A stretch of 64,000 nt of DNA from Streptomyces piniterrae. GTDB lineage: Bacteria > Actinomycetota > Actinomycetes > Streptomycetales > Streptomycetaceae. The position numbers and the translations under genes were made by a program. Where the stretch lies: contig NZ_SUMB01000006.1 in NCBI RefSeq assembly GCF_005048155.1, positions 310,001 to 374,000 of the forward strand, given 5' to 3'. Below the pieces are notes generated by a model. That model did no database searches. It was given only the letters and a program-made list of their open reading frames with translations, and was not told the DNA's origin. Below are positions 34,064 through 41,971 of the stretch, one piece after another; position 1 is the first letter of the stretch, and each line of letters opens with the position of its first letter.

Positions 34064-34327
34064 ATGCAACAGATCGACATCACCACCCTGGTCACCCTGC
34101 TGCGCAGCAGCGCGGGCGACAGCGACACCCATGACCTGGACGGTGACGTGCTGGACGTCCCGTTCGCCGAACTCGGCTACGACTCCCTGGCGCTGCTCCA
34201 GGTCACCGGGACCGTCGAGCGTGATTCCGGCGTCCCGCTCGACGAGGAGGCGCTGGACGAGGCGGAGACCCCGCGCCAGTACCTCGAGGTCGTCAACCGG
34301 GTGCTCTCCGCCCGCACGGCAGCCTGA
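34064..34327 (+). CDS. Acyl carrier protein
   Basis: The protein has 87 residues from ATG 34064, with AGAGAGG upstream. The phosphopantetheine site is LGYDSLALL with Ser41, the pattern of type II PKS carrier proteins (LGYDSLA). Helix II and the acidic C-terminal part (EEALDEAETPRQYLEVVN) are as expected. It is the only ACP in the window and lies 25 kb from KS-alpha/KS-beta, whereas most type II clusters keep the three genes together. It could serve the main synthase or the acyl-CoA dehydrogenase/condensation sub-block. Confidence 0.9.
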   Translation: MQQIDITTLVTLLRSSAGDSDTHDLDGDVLDVPFAELGYDSLALLQVTGTVERDSGVPLDEEALDEAETPRQYLEVVNRVLSARTAA

Positions 34328-34359
34328 TCTCCGGCATCCGCAGGGATGCCCGCGTCATC

Positions 34360-34386
34360 GGGGGCGGGTCCGTCGGGCCCGCCCCC
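34360..34386 (+). terminator. Hairpin after ACP gene
   Basis: Twelve-base arms (GGGGGCGGGTCC and GGGCCCGCCCCC, one G-U pair) flank a three-base loop, 33 bp past the ACP stop. No T-run follows. It may lower expression of the following genes relative to the ACP. Confidence 0.55.
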
Positions 34387-34462
34387 GCGTGTCGTTCCAC
34401 CGGACCACGTGCGGGGCCTTTCCGGGTCGTCGCACGTGTCAGAGAAGAGGGGTGAACCGCCG

Positions 34463-35428
34463 ATGCCCGTAACGGCCCTGCACCGCACATCGCATCAGAT
34501 CGACGTGGCCGCGCCCGCCGGAGTCGTCTACGGACTCATCGCGGACGCGGTGCGCTGGCCGCTTTTCCTCGCCCCGAACGTGCATGTGGAGCCGCTGGAT
34601 CTGGAGGGCTCCGAGCAGCGCCTGCGGGTGTGGACGCTCGCCAACGGCCGGGTCACGTCGTGGGTCACCCGGCGCAGACTCGACCCCTGCGCCCGTCGGA
34701 TCGACTTCCGCCAGGAGATGTCCGCGCCGCCCGTGGAGAGCATGTCCGGCACCTGGAGCGTCGAGCAACTCCCGGACGGCTCCGCGCGGTTGACCCTGCT
34801 GCACGCGTTCTCGGTGGCCGGCGACCGGGCCGAGGACGTCGCCTGGGTGGAGCGCGCCCGGGACGCCAACACCCGCGCCCAGCTGGCGAACCTCAAGGAG
34901 TTGGCCGAACGCTGGACCGTCCTCGACGACCTCGTTCTCACCTTCGAGGACGCGGTGCGCGTGAACGGACCCGCCGAACTCGTCTACGACTTCCTGTACC
35001 GGGCAGGGGACTGGCCCGAAGTCCTGCCGCACCTGAAGCGCGTCGACCTCGTGGAGGACGTGTCCGGCATCCAGATGCTGAGCGCCGACACGGTCATGGC
35101 CGACGGCCGCGAGCACACCATCAGGTCCGTGCGGGTGTGCTTCCCGCACGGGGGCCGGATCGTGCACAAGCTGACCGAGCCCCCCGCGCTGATCGCCGCG
35201 CACGCCGGGGAATGGTCGGTCGAGCCCGACGAGACGGGTGTGACGGTCATCGCGCAGCACCATGTCGTGCTCCGCGAGCAGGACATCGCACCGGTGCTGG
35301 GCGAGGGCGCCGGTCTCGCCGCCGCCCGCCGGTATGTGCGCCACACGCTCGGCCGTGCGAGCACCACCATCCTGGGCCTGGCCAAGCGGCATGCGGAGAG
35401 CGCCGTCCGCCTGCCGCTGCGGGGCTGA
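34463..35428 (+). CDS. Didomain polyketide aromatase/cyclase
   Basis: The protein has 321 residues from ATG 34463. Two START/SRPBCC-like domains: the first begins TSHQIDVAAPAGVVYGLIAD and includes FLAPNVHVEPLDLEG; the second begins about residue 160 at VRVNGPAELVYDFLYRAGDW and ends with an amphipathic helix (ALRRYVRHTLGRAS-like). This arrangement is that of ActVII-type didomain aromatase/cyclases, which act on the ACP-bound poly-beta-ketone to close and aromatise the first ring. Acting with the ketoreductase at 62062, it would fit first-ring closure after C-9-type reduction. Confidence 0.85.
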   Translation: MPVTALHRTSHQIDVAAPAGVVYGLIADAVRWPLFLAPNVHVEPLDLEGSEQRLRVWTLANGRVTSWVTRRRLDPCARRIDFRQEMSAPPVESMSGTWSVEQLPDGSARLTLLHAFSVAGDRAEDVAWVERARDANTRAQLANLKELAERWTVLDDLVLTFEDAVRVNGPAELVYDFLYRAGDWPEVLPHLKRVDLVEDVSGIQMLSADTVMADGREHTIRSVRVCFPHGGRIVHKLTEPPALIAAHAGEWSVEPDETGVTVIAQHHVVLREQDIAPVLGEGAGLAAARRYVRHTLGRASTTILGLAKRHAESAVRLPLRG

Positions 35429-35439
35429 CCGGAGCCGCC

Positions 35440-37182
35440 ATGACCCTCACCGCGGACACCGGCGCGGACGAGTGCACCACCGCACGACGCCGCGCCACGC
35501 GCCTCGACGCGCTGCTCGGTGACCCGTACGACCCGGTCAACCCGCACGGTTTCGCGGCGTTCGCCGCCGCCGACCGGGACCGCCGCCCGCCACGGGACAC
35601 CGAGCTGCTGCTCGCCGAGGCGGGGCTGGCGGCCGAGTTCGTCCCCGCCCGGTACGGTGGCGCGCTGACCCGCGCCGACCTGCTGATGCGGGTGCTGCGG
35701 CCGGTCTTCCGGCGCGATGTGGCCCTCGGCTTCGGGTGCGGCGTCACCTCGCTGTTCGCCGCCTCCGCGGTGTGGACCGCCGGCAGCGACGCACAGCGGC
35801 GCGCCACCGCCGGGCTGCTGCTGCGCGGCGGCCGCGCCACCGTCGTACACCCCGGGCTCACCACGGGCGGCGGAGTCCTGCGCGACGGGTTCACCGTGCG
35901 GCGGCCGGCCGGTGGGGGCCTGTCGCTCAGCGGCCGCAAGGACGTGATCATCGATGCGGGGCGGGCGGACGCCTATGTCGTCCACGCGCGCACCGCCGCC
36001 CCCGGCCCCCGCGACCACTCCGTGCTGCTCCTCGACCCCGCCCGGCTCCCGGACGAACGGGCGCACCGGCTGCCCCGGGTCGCGACCACGGGGATGCGCG
36101 GCGCGGTCTTCTCCGGGCTGCGGTTCGCCGACTGCCCGGTGCCGGACGACGCGCTCGTGGGCCGCCCCGGCGAGGGCGCCACGCTGGCCCTGCGCACCAA
36201 CCAGGTCAACCGGTGCCTCGTCGCCGGTGCGGTGCTCGCGGCCGTCGACCCGGTGCTGCGGGCCGCCGTGCGCGCCGCCACCGAAGGACGCACCGGGCCA
36301 CCGGCCCGTCGCTGGCACCGGCCGCTCGCCGGGGTCTTCACCGACCTGCTCGCCTGCGACGCCATGGCGACGGTGTGCCTGCGGGCGACGAGCCTGCTGC
36401 CCGACCGCGCCCATGTCCCGGCCGTGGCCGCCACGTACGTGGTACCGACCCTGCTGGCGGACGCACTGGAGGAGCTCTCCACCCTCCTCGGCGCACCCGG
36501 CGGTCGGGCCGGCGACCTCTCCCACGGCACGCTCGCCAAGCTGGTGCGCGACCTGCCGGCCGCGGGTCTCGGGCCCGCCGGCGCCGCCGCCTGCCAGGCG
36601 GTGATCGTCCCGCAGCTGCGCGCCCTGGCGACCCGCTCCTGGTTCGCCGAGGCCGAACCGCCGCCCGGACTGTTCCGCGCCCTGGCCGAACTGCCCCCGC
36701 TGGACCACAGCTTGCTGACGTTCGCGGAGGGCGGCGACTTCCTGGCCGCGTCCCTGGCCGGCTCCGCCGAGCGGCTCGCCCGCGCCCGGTCCGCCGGCGG
36801 CCCGATCGCCCTGCTCGGGCGGCTCGCCGACGCCTTCCTCGGCGAACTGCGCCTGCTGCGCGAGCAGTGCGCCGCGCTGCCCGGACGCTTCGGCGCCGCC
36901 CTGTCGGGACCGGCGGCCAGTGCGCTGAGCGACCGCTACGGGCTGGTGGTCACGGCGGCCGCCGTCCTCGGCGTCTGGGAAGGGCAAGAACAAGAAGGGG
37001 ATGCCCCGTTCCTCGCCGACCCCGGCTGGGCCGTGCTGGCCCTGTCCCGGCTCGGCCGACGGCTGGGAATCGCGGTGCCGGACGTGCCGGCGGACTGCGT
37101 CGCAGGCGTCGTCGACGAACTGCTGCGGCGGCACCGCACAGGACGTGGCCTCGACCTCGACGGCATCGAACTCGCCCGGTGA
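35440..37182 (+). CDS. Acyl-CoA dehydrogenase-like flavoprotein
   Basis: The protein has 580 residues from ATG 35440. The N-terminal half follows the acyl-CoA dehydrogenase order: helical ELLLAEAGLAAEFVPARYGG, a beta-domain with KDVIIDAGRADAYVV and GMRGAVFSGLRFADCPVPDD, then a long helical C-terminal part. The usual catalytic Glu motif is not recognisable, so dehydrogenase activity is uncertain. The C-terminal 200 residues are longer than in ordinary family members. The gene lies between cyclase and phosphopantetheinyl transferase genes; it may desaturate an acyl chain or act as an oxygenase. Confidence 0.65.
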   Translation: MTLTADTGADECTTARRRATRLDALLGDPYDPVNPHGFAAFAAADRDRRPPRDTELLLAEAGLAAEFVPARYGGALTRADLLMRVLRPVFRRDVALGFGCGVTSLFAASAVWTAGSDAQRRATAGLLLRGGRATVVHPGLTTGGGVLRDGFTVRRPAGGGLSLSGRKDVIIDAGRADAYVVHARTAAPGPRDHSVLLLDPARLPDERAHRLPRVATTGMRGAVFSGLRFADCPVPDDALVGRPGEGATLALRTNQVNRCLVAGAVLAAVDPVLRAAVRAATEGRTGPPARRWHRPLAGVFTDLLACDAMATVCLRATSLLPDRAHVPAVAATYVVPTLLADALEELSTLLGAPGGRAGDLSHGTLAKLVRDLPAAGLGPAGAAACQAVIVPQLRALATRSWFAEAEPPPGLFRALAELPPLDHSLLTFAEGGDFLAASLAGSAERLARARSAGGPIALLGRLADAFLGELRLLREQCAALPGRFGAALSGPAASALSDRYGLVVTAAAVLGVWEGQEQEGDAPFLADPGWAVLALSRLGRRLGIAVPDVPADCVAGVVDELLRRHRTGRGLDLDGIELAR

Positions 37183-37202
37183 CGCGGCAGGAGGGGGCCC
37201 GG

Positions 37203-38063
37203 ATGACGCAGGCGCGGCGGATCACACCGCCCGTGCACGTCGGCGGTCCCGCCGGCCCCTGGCACGGCGTCCGCGACGGCATGGCACGGTGCGGCAACGC
37301 GGTCGTGTTCACCACCTGGGGGGAGTGGCTGACCGCTGTCGTCACCGAGCCCCGGCTGCGGCTGCTGCTCGGCCGCGACTGGCAGCGCTACCGGCGTACC
37401 GCCCATCCCCTGGTGCGCCACCGGTTCGCCGCCGCCCGGCTCGTCCTCAAGTACACGGCGGCGGCCGCGCTGGGCACCGAGGCCGCGGAACTGGACCTCG
37501 CGTACAAGATCGGCGGGCGGCCGCATCTGCGCGGTCTGCGGCAGGTCGAGGTGAGTCTCACCCATACCGGTGACCTCATCGTGGTGGGCGTCAGCCGCAC
37601 CGGAAGGATCGGCGTCGACACCGAACCGCTGTCCCGCGGCCTCTCCTTCGACGTGCTGCGCGACCGCATGTGCACGCCCGCGGAACAGGCCGCGCTGGAC
37701 GGCCTCGACGGCCCGGAACAGACGGCCGCCCTGCTGCGCCTGTGGACCCTGAAGGAGGCCTACACCAAGGCGCTGGGGCAGGGACTGCGGCTGGCCTTCA
37801 CCGAGTTCGGCTTCGCTCCCGGCGCCGAGGGGGAGATGCCGCCGGGCCGGGACCACGGCCTGCTCGCACCGGACGGCACCCCGGCCGCCCACGGCGCCTG
37901 GGCCTTCGGCACCTACCGGGCACTGGGCCGGTATCTGGTCAGCGTGGCCTGCCACGGCACAGGTCCCGGGCCGGGACCCGGGGCCGCCGCCGGCGACCTG
38001 TGCGACGAGCGGTCCATGAGTCTGGTGTCACAACTGTTACCGCGGGAAACATTCCTGCCGTAG
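37203..38063 (+). CDS. 4'-phosphopantetheinyl transferase (Sfp type)
   Basis: The protein has 286 residues from ATG 37203, with GGAGGGGG upstream. The transferase signatures are VGVDTEPL-type (IGVDTEPLSRG), a V-S-L-T-H-T substrate motif and LWTLKEAYTKALGQGL (W-x-L-K-E-A-x-x-K). It charges carrier proteins with the coenzyme A arm, here the nearby ACP. The eighth codon from the end (38037-38039) is TTA, the rare leucine codon read by the bldA tRNA. The family is usually about 230 residues; the longer C-terminal tail carries the TTA. Confidence 0.9.
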   Translation: MTQARRITPPVHVGGPAGPWHGVRDGMARCGNAVVFTTWGEWLTAVVTEPRLRLLLGRDWQRYRRTAHPLVRHRFAAARLVLKYTAAAALGTEAAELDLAYKIGGRPHLRGLRQVEVSLTHTGDLIVVGVSRTGRIGVDTEPLSRGLSFDVLRDRMCTPAEQAALDGLDGPEQTAALLRLWTLKEAYTKALGQGLRLAFTEFGFAPGAEGEMPPGRDHGLLAPDGTPAAHGAWAFGTYRALGRYLVSVACHGTGPGPGPGAAAGDLCDERSMSLVSQLLPRETFLP

Positions 38064-38080
38064 AGCCGCATCAGCGCCGC

Positions 38081-38109
38081 TCAGAGGCGGCTCCAGGATG
38101 TCTGGAGGC
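38081..38109 (+). promoter_or_regulatory. SARP-type heptamer triplet upstream of condensation protein
   Basis: TCAGAGG (38081), TCCAGGA (38092) and TGGAGGC (38103) start 11 bp apart, 113 bp upstream of the condensation-domain gene. Confidence 0.5.
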
Positions 38110-38221
38110 CGCGGGCGCCGGCTCGGGCACGCGACTAACGTGCCCGATGCACACATCTGCGATCGGGAGCGCGAGGAGGTACGCCGGGCTTCCGCGCACA
38201 AGACAACAGGAGGGAGCGCCC

Positions 38222-41200
38222 ATGACGAGCAGCCACTCCACAGACGGGTCGATGACCGTGGTCGCCGCAGGCCCGGTCCTCCAACTCCACGGCACCCTCG
38301 ACCCCGCCGCGCTGGAGACCGCACTGGCCCGCTTCGTCGCGCGCCAACGGGACCTGCACACCTGGCGGATCGGCACCGACAGCGCCGAACACGCCGAACA
38401 CCCCGAGGCGGAGGGCGTGCTGCGCGCCCGCCTCGAACGTCACGGCCCCGCGCACCACACCCTGCGCCTCACCGTCCAGCCCGCCGGAGAGCCCGCACGA
38501 CCGGGCCAGGACCTGCCCGCCGGGCTCCTCGCCGACCTGCTGGCCGGGCCGGCAGGACCGGTACCGCTGAGCCCCTGCCAGCGCGACATCCTGCGTGCCG
38601 CGCCCGGCGACACGGCCCGTGCGCACCACGGCGTGCTGCTCCGGCTGCCAGGACCGGTCGACGGGGACACGCTACGGCGCGCCCTGCGCTCCGTCGTCGC
38701 CGCCCACCCGATGCTGTCCGCCCGCATCGTCCCGGCGCCCGGGGAGCGGATGCTGCTCACCGCCGAAATGGCCCGCGAGGCCGGACGGTACGACCCGCTG
38801 CGCACCGCGGAGTTCACCGACCGCGCCGCATTCGACCAGGCCGTCGCCGAGACCCGGCGCGGCCTCGACCCGCACGCCGGGGTGCTGCTGCGCGCGCTGC
38901 ACGCCCGGGGCGGCGGTGCCGGATTCCCGGCCGGCGACCTGCTGTTCCTCGCCGTGCACGACCTCGCCGCCGACACCGCCTCCTGGCCCGTCCTCCTGGA
39001 GGACCTGGAACGGGCACTGGACGCGCTCACCGCCGGCACGCCGCCCCGCCTGACGAGCGACGCGGGCCGGTTCGAGGAGTGGACCGAGCGGCTGCGCGCG
39101 ATGACCGCGGACGCCGACGAAGCCGCCCACCGGCGCGGTGCCGCCGGCGACCGGTCCGCCGCCGGGCCGCGGCCGCCCGCGTCCGGGCCCGACGGGCCGC
39201 AGGTGCGCCACACCCGCTTCGCCCTGCCGGTGACCGAGACCAGCATGCTCACCGGAGTCCTCCCGGCCCGCTACGGGCTCTCCGTCGCCGAACTGCTCGC
39301 AGGGGCGGTCGGCCAGGCGCTGGCCCGCTGGCGCGGGACCCACGACCTCGCCTTCGACCTGCGCACCGACGGGCGCGACGGCCTCCCCGGATACGCGCGC
39401 GCCGTCGGCCCGTACACCCGCGTCCGCCGTATCCGGCTCGACAGCAATCGGCATCTGACGCCCGACCGCTATCTCGCCGCCGTCGCGCCCGCGCTCACCG
39501 GTGACGCCGACCCCGCGCCGCCCGGCGGGCCGCGCGCGGCGGCCTGCTTCACCCACCATCCGTCGGCCGAACTCCTGCCGGGTTCCAGCCGTTTCACCCT
39601 CGCCGGACCCGCCCCCAGCAGACTGCCCCAGCCGGCCGGCGGCGCCTCCCCGTACGGGGTGCAGGTCCGCAGCCATATCGAGCACGGCAGGCTGCACGTA
39701 CAGGCCGAGTGGTGCCCCGGTGCCGCCGACGGCGTCGACGAGACCTCCGTGGACGCGCTGTGCGGCCGGCTGCGCTCCGTACTGGAGTCGTTGGCGGACT
39801 CGGGCGCGGACGACACGCCCGTACCGTCCGCCGGGCCGACCGTCGCCGCCACGCCCCGCCAGCGTGAACTGCTCGCCCAGTCGCCGGCCCACCCCGGCGC
39901 CGGACACCACGTCGAACAGCTCCACTGGACCTGGCACGGGCCGCTGGACAGCGAGCGGTTCACCGCCGCGTGGCAGGCGGTCTTCGAGCGGGAAACGCTG
40001 CTGCGCGCCGCCTTCGACCGCCACGACCACTCCCGGATCGTGCTGCACGACCGGGCCACCGCGCAGGTCGTCCGCCTGGCGCACACCGACATGAGCTGGG
40101 CCCGGCTGCGGGAACGCGACCGCCGCCGCGGCATCGACCTGTACCGGCCGGGAGCGCTGCGGGTCACCCTGCTCGACGGCCCCCCGGGCGACGGCGAAGC
40201 GGCGGACACCACGCGGGTCCTGCTCACCTACCACCACGCCCTCGTCGACACCTGGAGCGTCCGGGTGCTGCTGCGCGAGTTCTACCGCGCCTATCTCCAC
40301 GACGGCTCCCTCGGGGGCGGCGAGCGCCGCCCCGACCTGCGCGACTACACGAGCTGGCTGGGCGACCAGGACCCGTCCCCGGCACGGGACTTCTGGAGCC
40401 GCGCGGCCGCCCGTCCCGGCACGGCACTCCAGCCGGCCCGTCCCGGCGCGCCCACCCGGCTCACCGGTTTCGGACGCACTTCGAGACGGCTGCCACAGCC
40501 CGAAGCGGCCCGGCTCGTCCACTGGGCGGCGTCCTGGGGCGTCACCGAGAGCACGGCGGTGCAGGCCGCCTGGGCCCTGCTGCTGCACCGTGCCACCGGC
40601 GCCACCGGTCCGACCACGGTGACCTTCGGCGTCTCCGTCGACGGCCGGGGCATCCCCCTGGAAGGCGTCGAGCGGCTGCCAGGCCCGCTGTCCGGCGTCC
40701 TGCCGATGACCGTCGACGTCGATCCGGCGGCCACCGTGCCCCGGCTGCTGGCGGCACTACGGGACAGGACCCTCGACATGGCCGCGCACGACTGGATCGG
40801 CGCGGAGCACATACGCGCCTGGAGCGGCCGCCCCGCTGACGAGGCGCTCTTCGGCACCGCCGTCGACTTCGAGCCCCGCAAGCCCCCGCCGGACGATCTG
40901 GTGGCACAACTCGCCGCCCGGGGCGTCCGGGTCGATCCGCCGCAGAGCACCGGCGCCACCAGCACGCTGCCCGTCAGACTGGTCGTCCGCTACGACCACC
41001 TCGGCGGCCTGCTGCTGACCGCGGTCCACGACCGCGGGCGCCTCGCCGACGCCGAGGCGGCGAAGATCCTCGCGCAGAGCAGACAGCTGCTGCGCGCGTT
41101 CGTGGACGGTGCCGACGCCACCAGGCCCGTCGCCGAGGTGCTGAACGCACTGCCCGGCGCCGACGTGCCGAGGATGGCGGCGGAACCGGGGCCCGACCGG

Positions 41201-41641
41201 GGTGTGCTGACCGAGTTGCGCCGGGCCGAGCGGCCCGACGCCGGGGCCGTGTGTCTCGTCCCGCCGCCGGGTGCCACGCCCGCCGGCTACCGCGCCCTCG
41301 TGGCGAGCCACACCGGGCCGGAACAGCTGCTCGCCGTGCGCTCCGCCACCGAGGCGCCCGACCGGGCGGCACGCGAACTGCGCACCGCATGTGCCCTGGG
41401 CCACCGCCTCGTACTGGCCGGCTGGTCGGGCAGCGGACGTCTCGCGCACGAGATCGCCCGGCGCGTCGGCAGCGACGACGGGACCTGCCCGCTCGTGGTG
41501 ACGCAGGGCGCGGGACCCGCCGACGCCGACGGCCTGGCCCACACACTCAGCCACCTGGGCAGCGGGCCGGACGAGGAGGTCCGACCGGACGACCGCGGCC
41601 CCGGTCCGTCCTCGGTCGAGCATCTCTCCAAAGACTCTTGA
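38222..41641 (+). CDS. Stand-alone condensation-condensation-thioesterase-like protein
   Basis: The protein has 1139 residues from ATG 38222, with AGGAGGGAG upstream. Two NRPS condensation-type domains are visible. The first (about 115-520) has LSPCQRDILRAAPG and a damaged active motif, AVHDLAADTAS, where the second His of HHxxxDG is Asp. The second (about 545-990) has TPRQRELLAQSPAHPG and YHHALVDTWS, keeping both His and the Asp. The last 120 residues read like the first half of a thioesterase (LVPPPGATPAGYRALVA, AGWSGSGRLAHEIA) and end without the His part of a triad. There is no adenylation or carrier domain. It may join an amine or alcohol to an acyl group on the nearby ACP; the substrates are unknown. 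Confidence 0.8.
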   Translation: MTSSHSTDGSMTVVAAGPVLQLHGTLDPAALETALARFVARQRDLHTWRIGTDSAEHAEHPEAEGVLRARLERHGPAHHTLRLTVQPAGEPARPGQDLPAGLLADLLAGPAGPVPLSPCQRDILRAAPGDTARAHHGVLLRLPGPVDGDTLRRALRSVVAAHPMLSARIVPAPGERMLLTAEMAREAGRYDPLRTAEFTDRAAFDQAVAETRRGLDPHAGVLLRALHARGGGAGFPAGDLLFLAVHDLAADTASWPVLLEDLERALDALTAGTPPRLTSDAGRFEEWTERLRAMTADADEAAHRRGAAGDRSAAGPRPPASGPDGPQVRHTRFALPVTETSMLTGVLPARYGLSVAELLAGAVGQALARWRGTHDLAFDLRTDGRDGLPGYARAVGPYTRVRRIRLDSNRHLTPDRYLAAVAPALTGDADPAPPGGPRAAACFTHHPSAELLPGSSRFTLAGPAPSRLPQPAGGASPYGVQVRSHIEHGRLHVQAEWCPGAADGVDETSVDALCGRLRSVLESLADSGADDTPVPSAGPTVAATPRQRELLAQSPAHPGAGHHVEQLHWTWHGPLDSERFTAAWQAVFERETLLRAAFDRHDHSRIVLHDRATAQVVRLAHTDMSWARLRERDRRRGIDLYRPGALRVTLLDGPPGDGEAADTTRVLLTYHHALVDTWSVRVLLREFYRAYLHDGSLGGGERRPDLRDYTSWLGDQDPSPARDFWSRAAARPGTALQPARPGAPTRLTGFGRTSRRLPQPEAARLVHWAASWGVTESTAVQAAWALLLHRATGATGPTTVTFGVSVDGRGIPLEGVERLPGPLSGVLPMTVDVDPAATVPRLLAALRDRTLDMAAHDWIGAEHIRAWSGRPADEALFGTAVDFEPRKPPPDDLVAQLAARGVRVDPPQSTGATSTLPVRLVVRYDHLGGLLLTAVHDRGRLADAEAAKILAQSRQLLRAFVDGADATRPVAEVLNALPGADVPRMAAEPGPDRGVLTELRRAERPDAGAVCLVPPPGATPAGYRALVASHTGPEQLLAVRSATEAPDRAARELRTACALGHRLVLAGWSGSGRLAHEIARRVGSDDGTCPLVVTQGAGPADADGLAHTLSHLGSGPDEEVRPDDRGPGPSSVEHLSKDS

Positions 41642-41701
41642 GGCCGCCGTGTGACCGTGTGCCGATCCGCATCACGTATCGGGAAGTGAGGAGGACGGTC
41701 C

Positions 41702-41971
41702 ATGCCCGTACAGACGACCAGGTCCTCGGTAACAGGGGGGCACGTGGATTCCTGGCCCAGAACCACCGCATTTCTGCGGTGGGTCGGCCGGTCGCTGATC
41801 GCGGTCGGCGCCATATGGGTTTACGTTCCCCCGCTCGACGATCCGGCCGAGGAGTGGGGGCTGGACCGGCCCCCGCCCGGCCACCCGGAGCAGCTTCGCC
41901 CCGACATCCCGCTCAGCGCGGTCGAACAGGACCTGGCACGCCGGCTGTCGAACCCGGAGGGGATCGCATGA
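41702..41971 (+). CDS. Small DUF6059-type protein
   Basis: The protein has 89 residues from ATG 41702, with a strong AGGAGGACGG site; GTG 41745 is a possible later start. The core FLRWVGRSLIAVGAIWVYVP, then PPPGHPEQLRPDIPLSAVEQ, matches small proteins I know as DUF6059, common in Streptomyces antibiotic clusters. A single amphipathic or membrane helix is present. Its stop overlaps the carboxylase start (ATGA). Function unknown. Confidence 0.7.
   Translation: MPVQTTRSSVTGGHVDSWPRTTAFLRWVGRSLIAVGAIWVYVPPLDDPAEEWGLDRPPPGHPEQLRPDIPLSAVEQDLARRLSNPEGIA

Noticed and set aside
38222..41641. Complete NRPS module
   Set aside because: No adenylation or carrier domain motifs are present in the protein or beside it.
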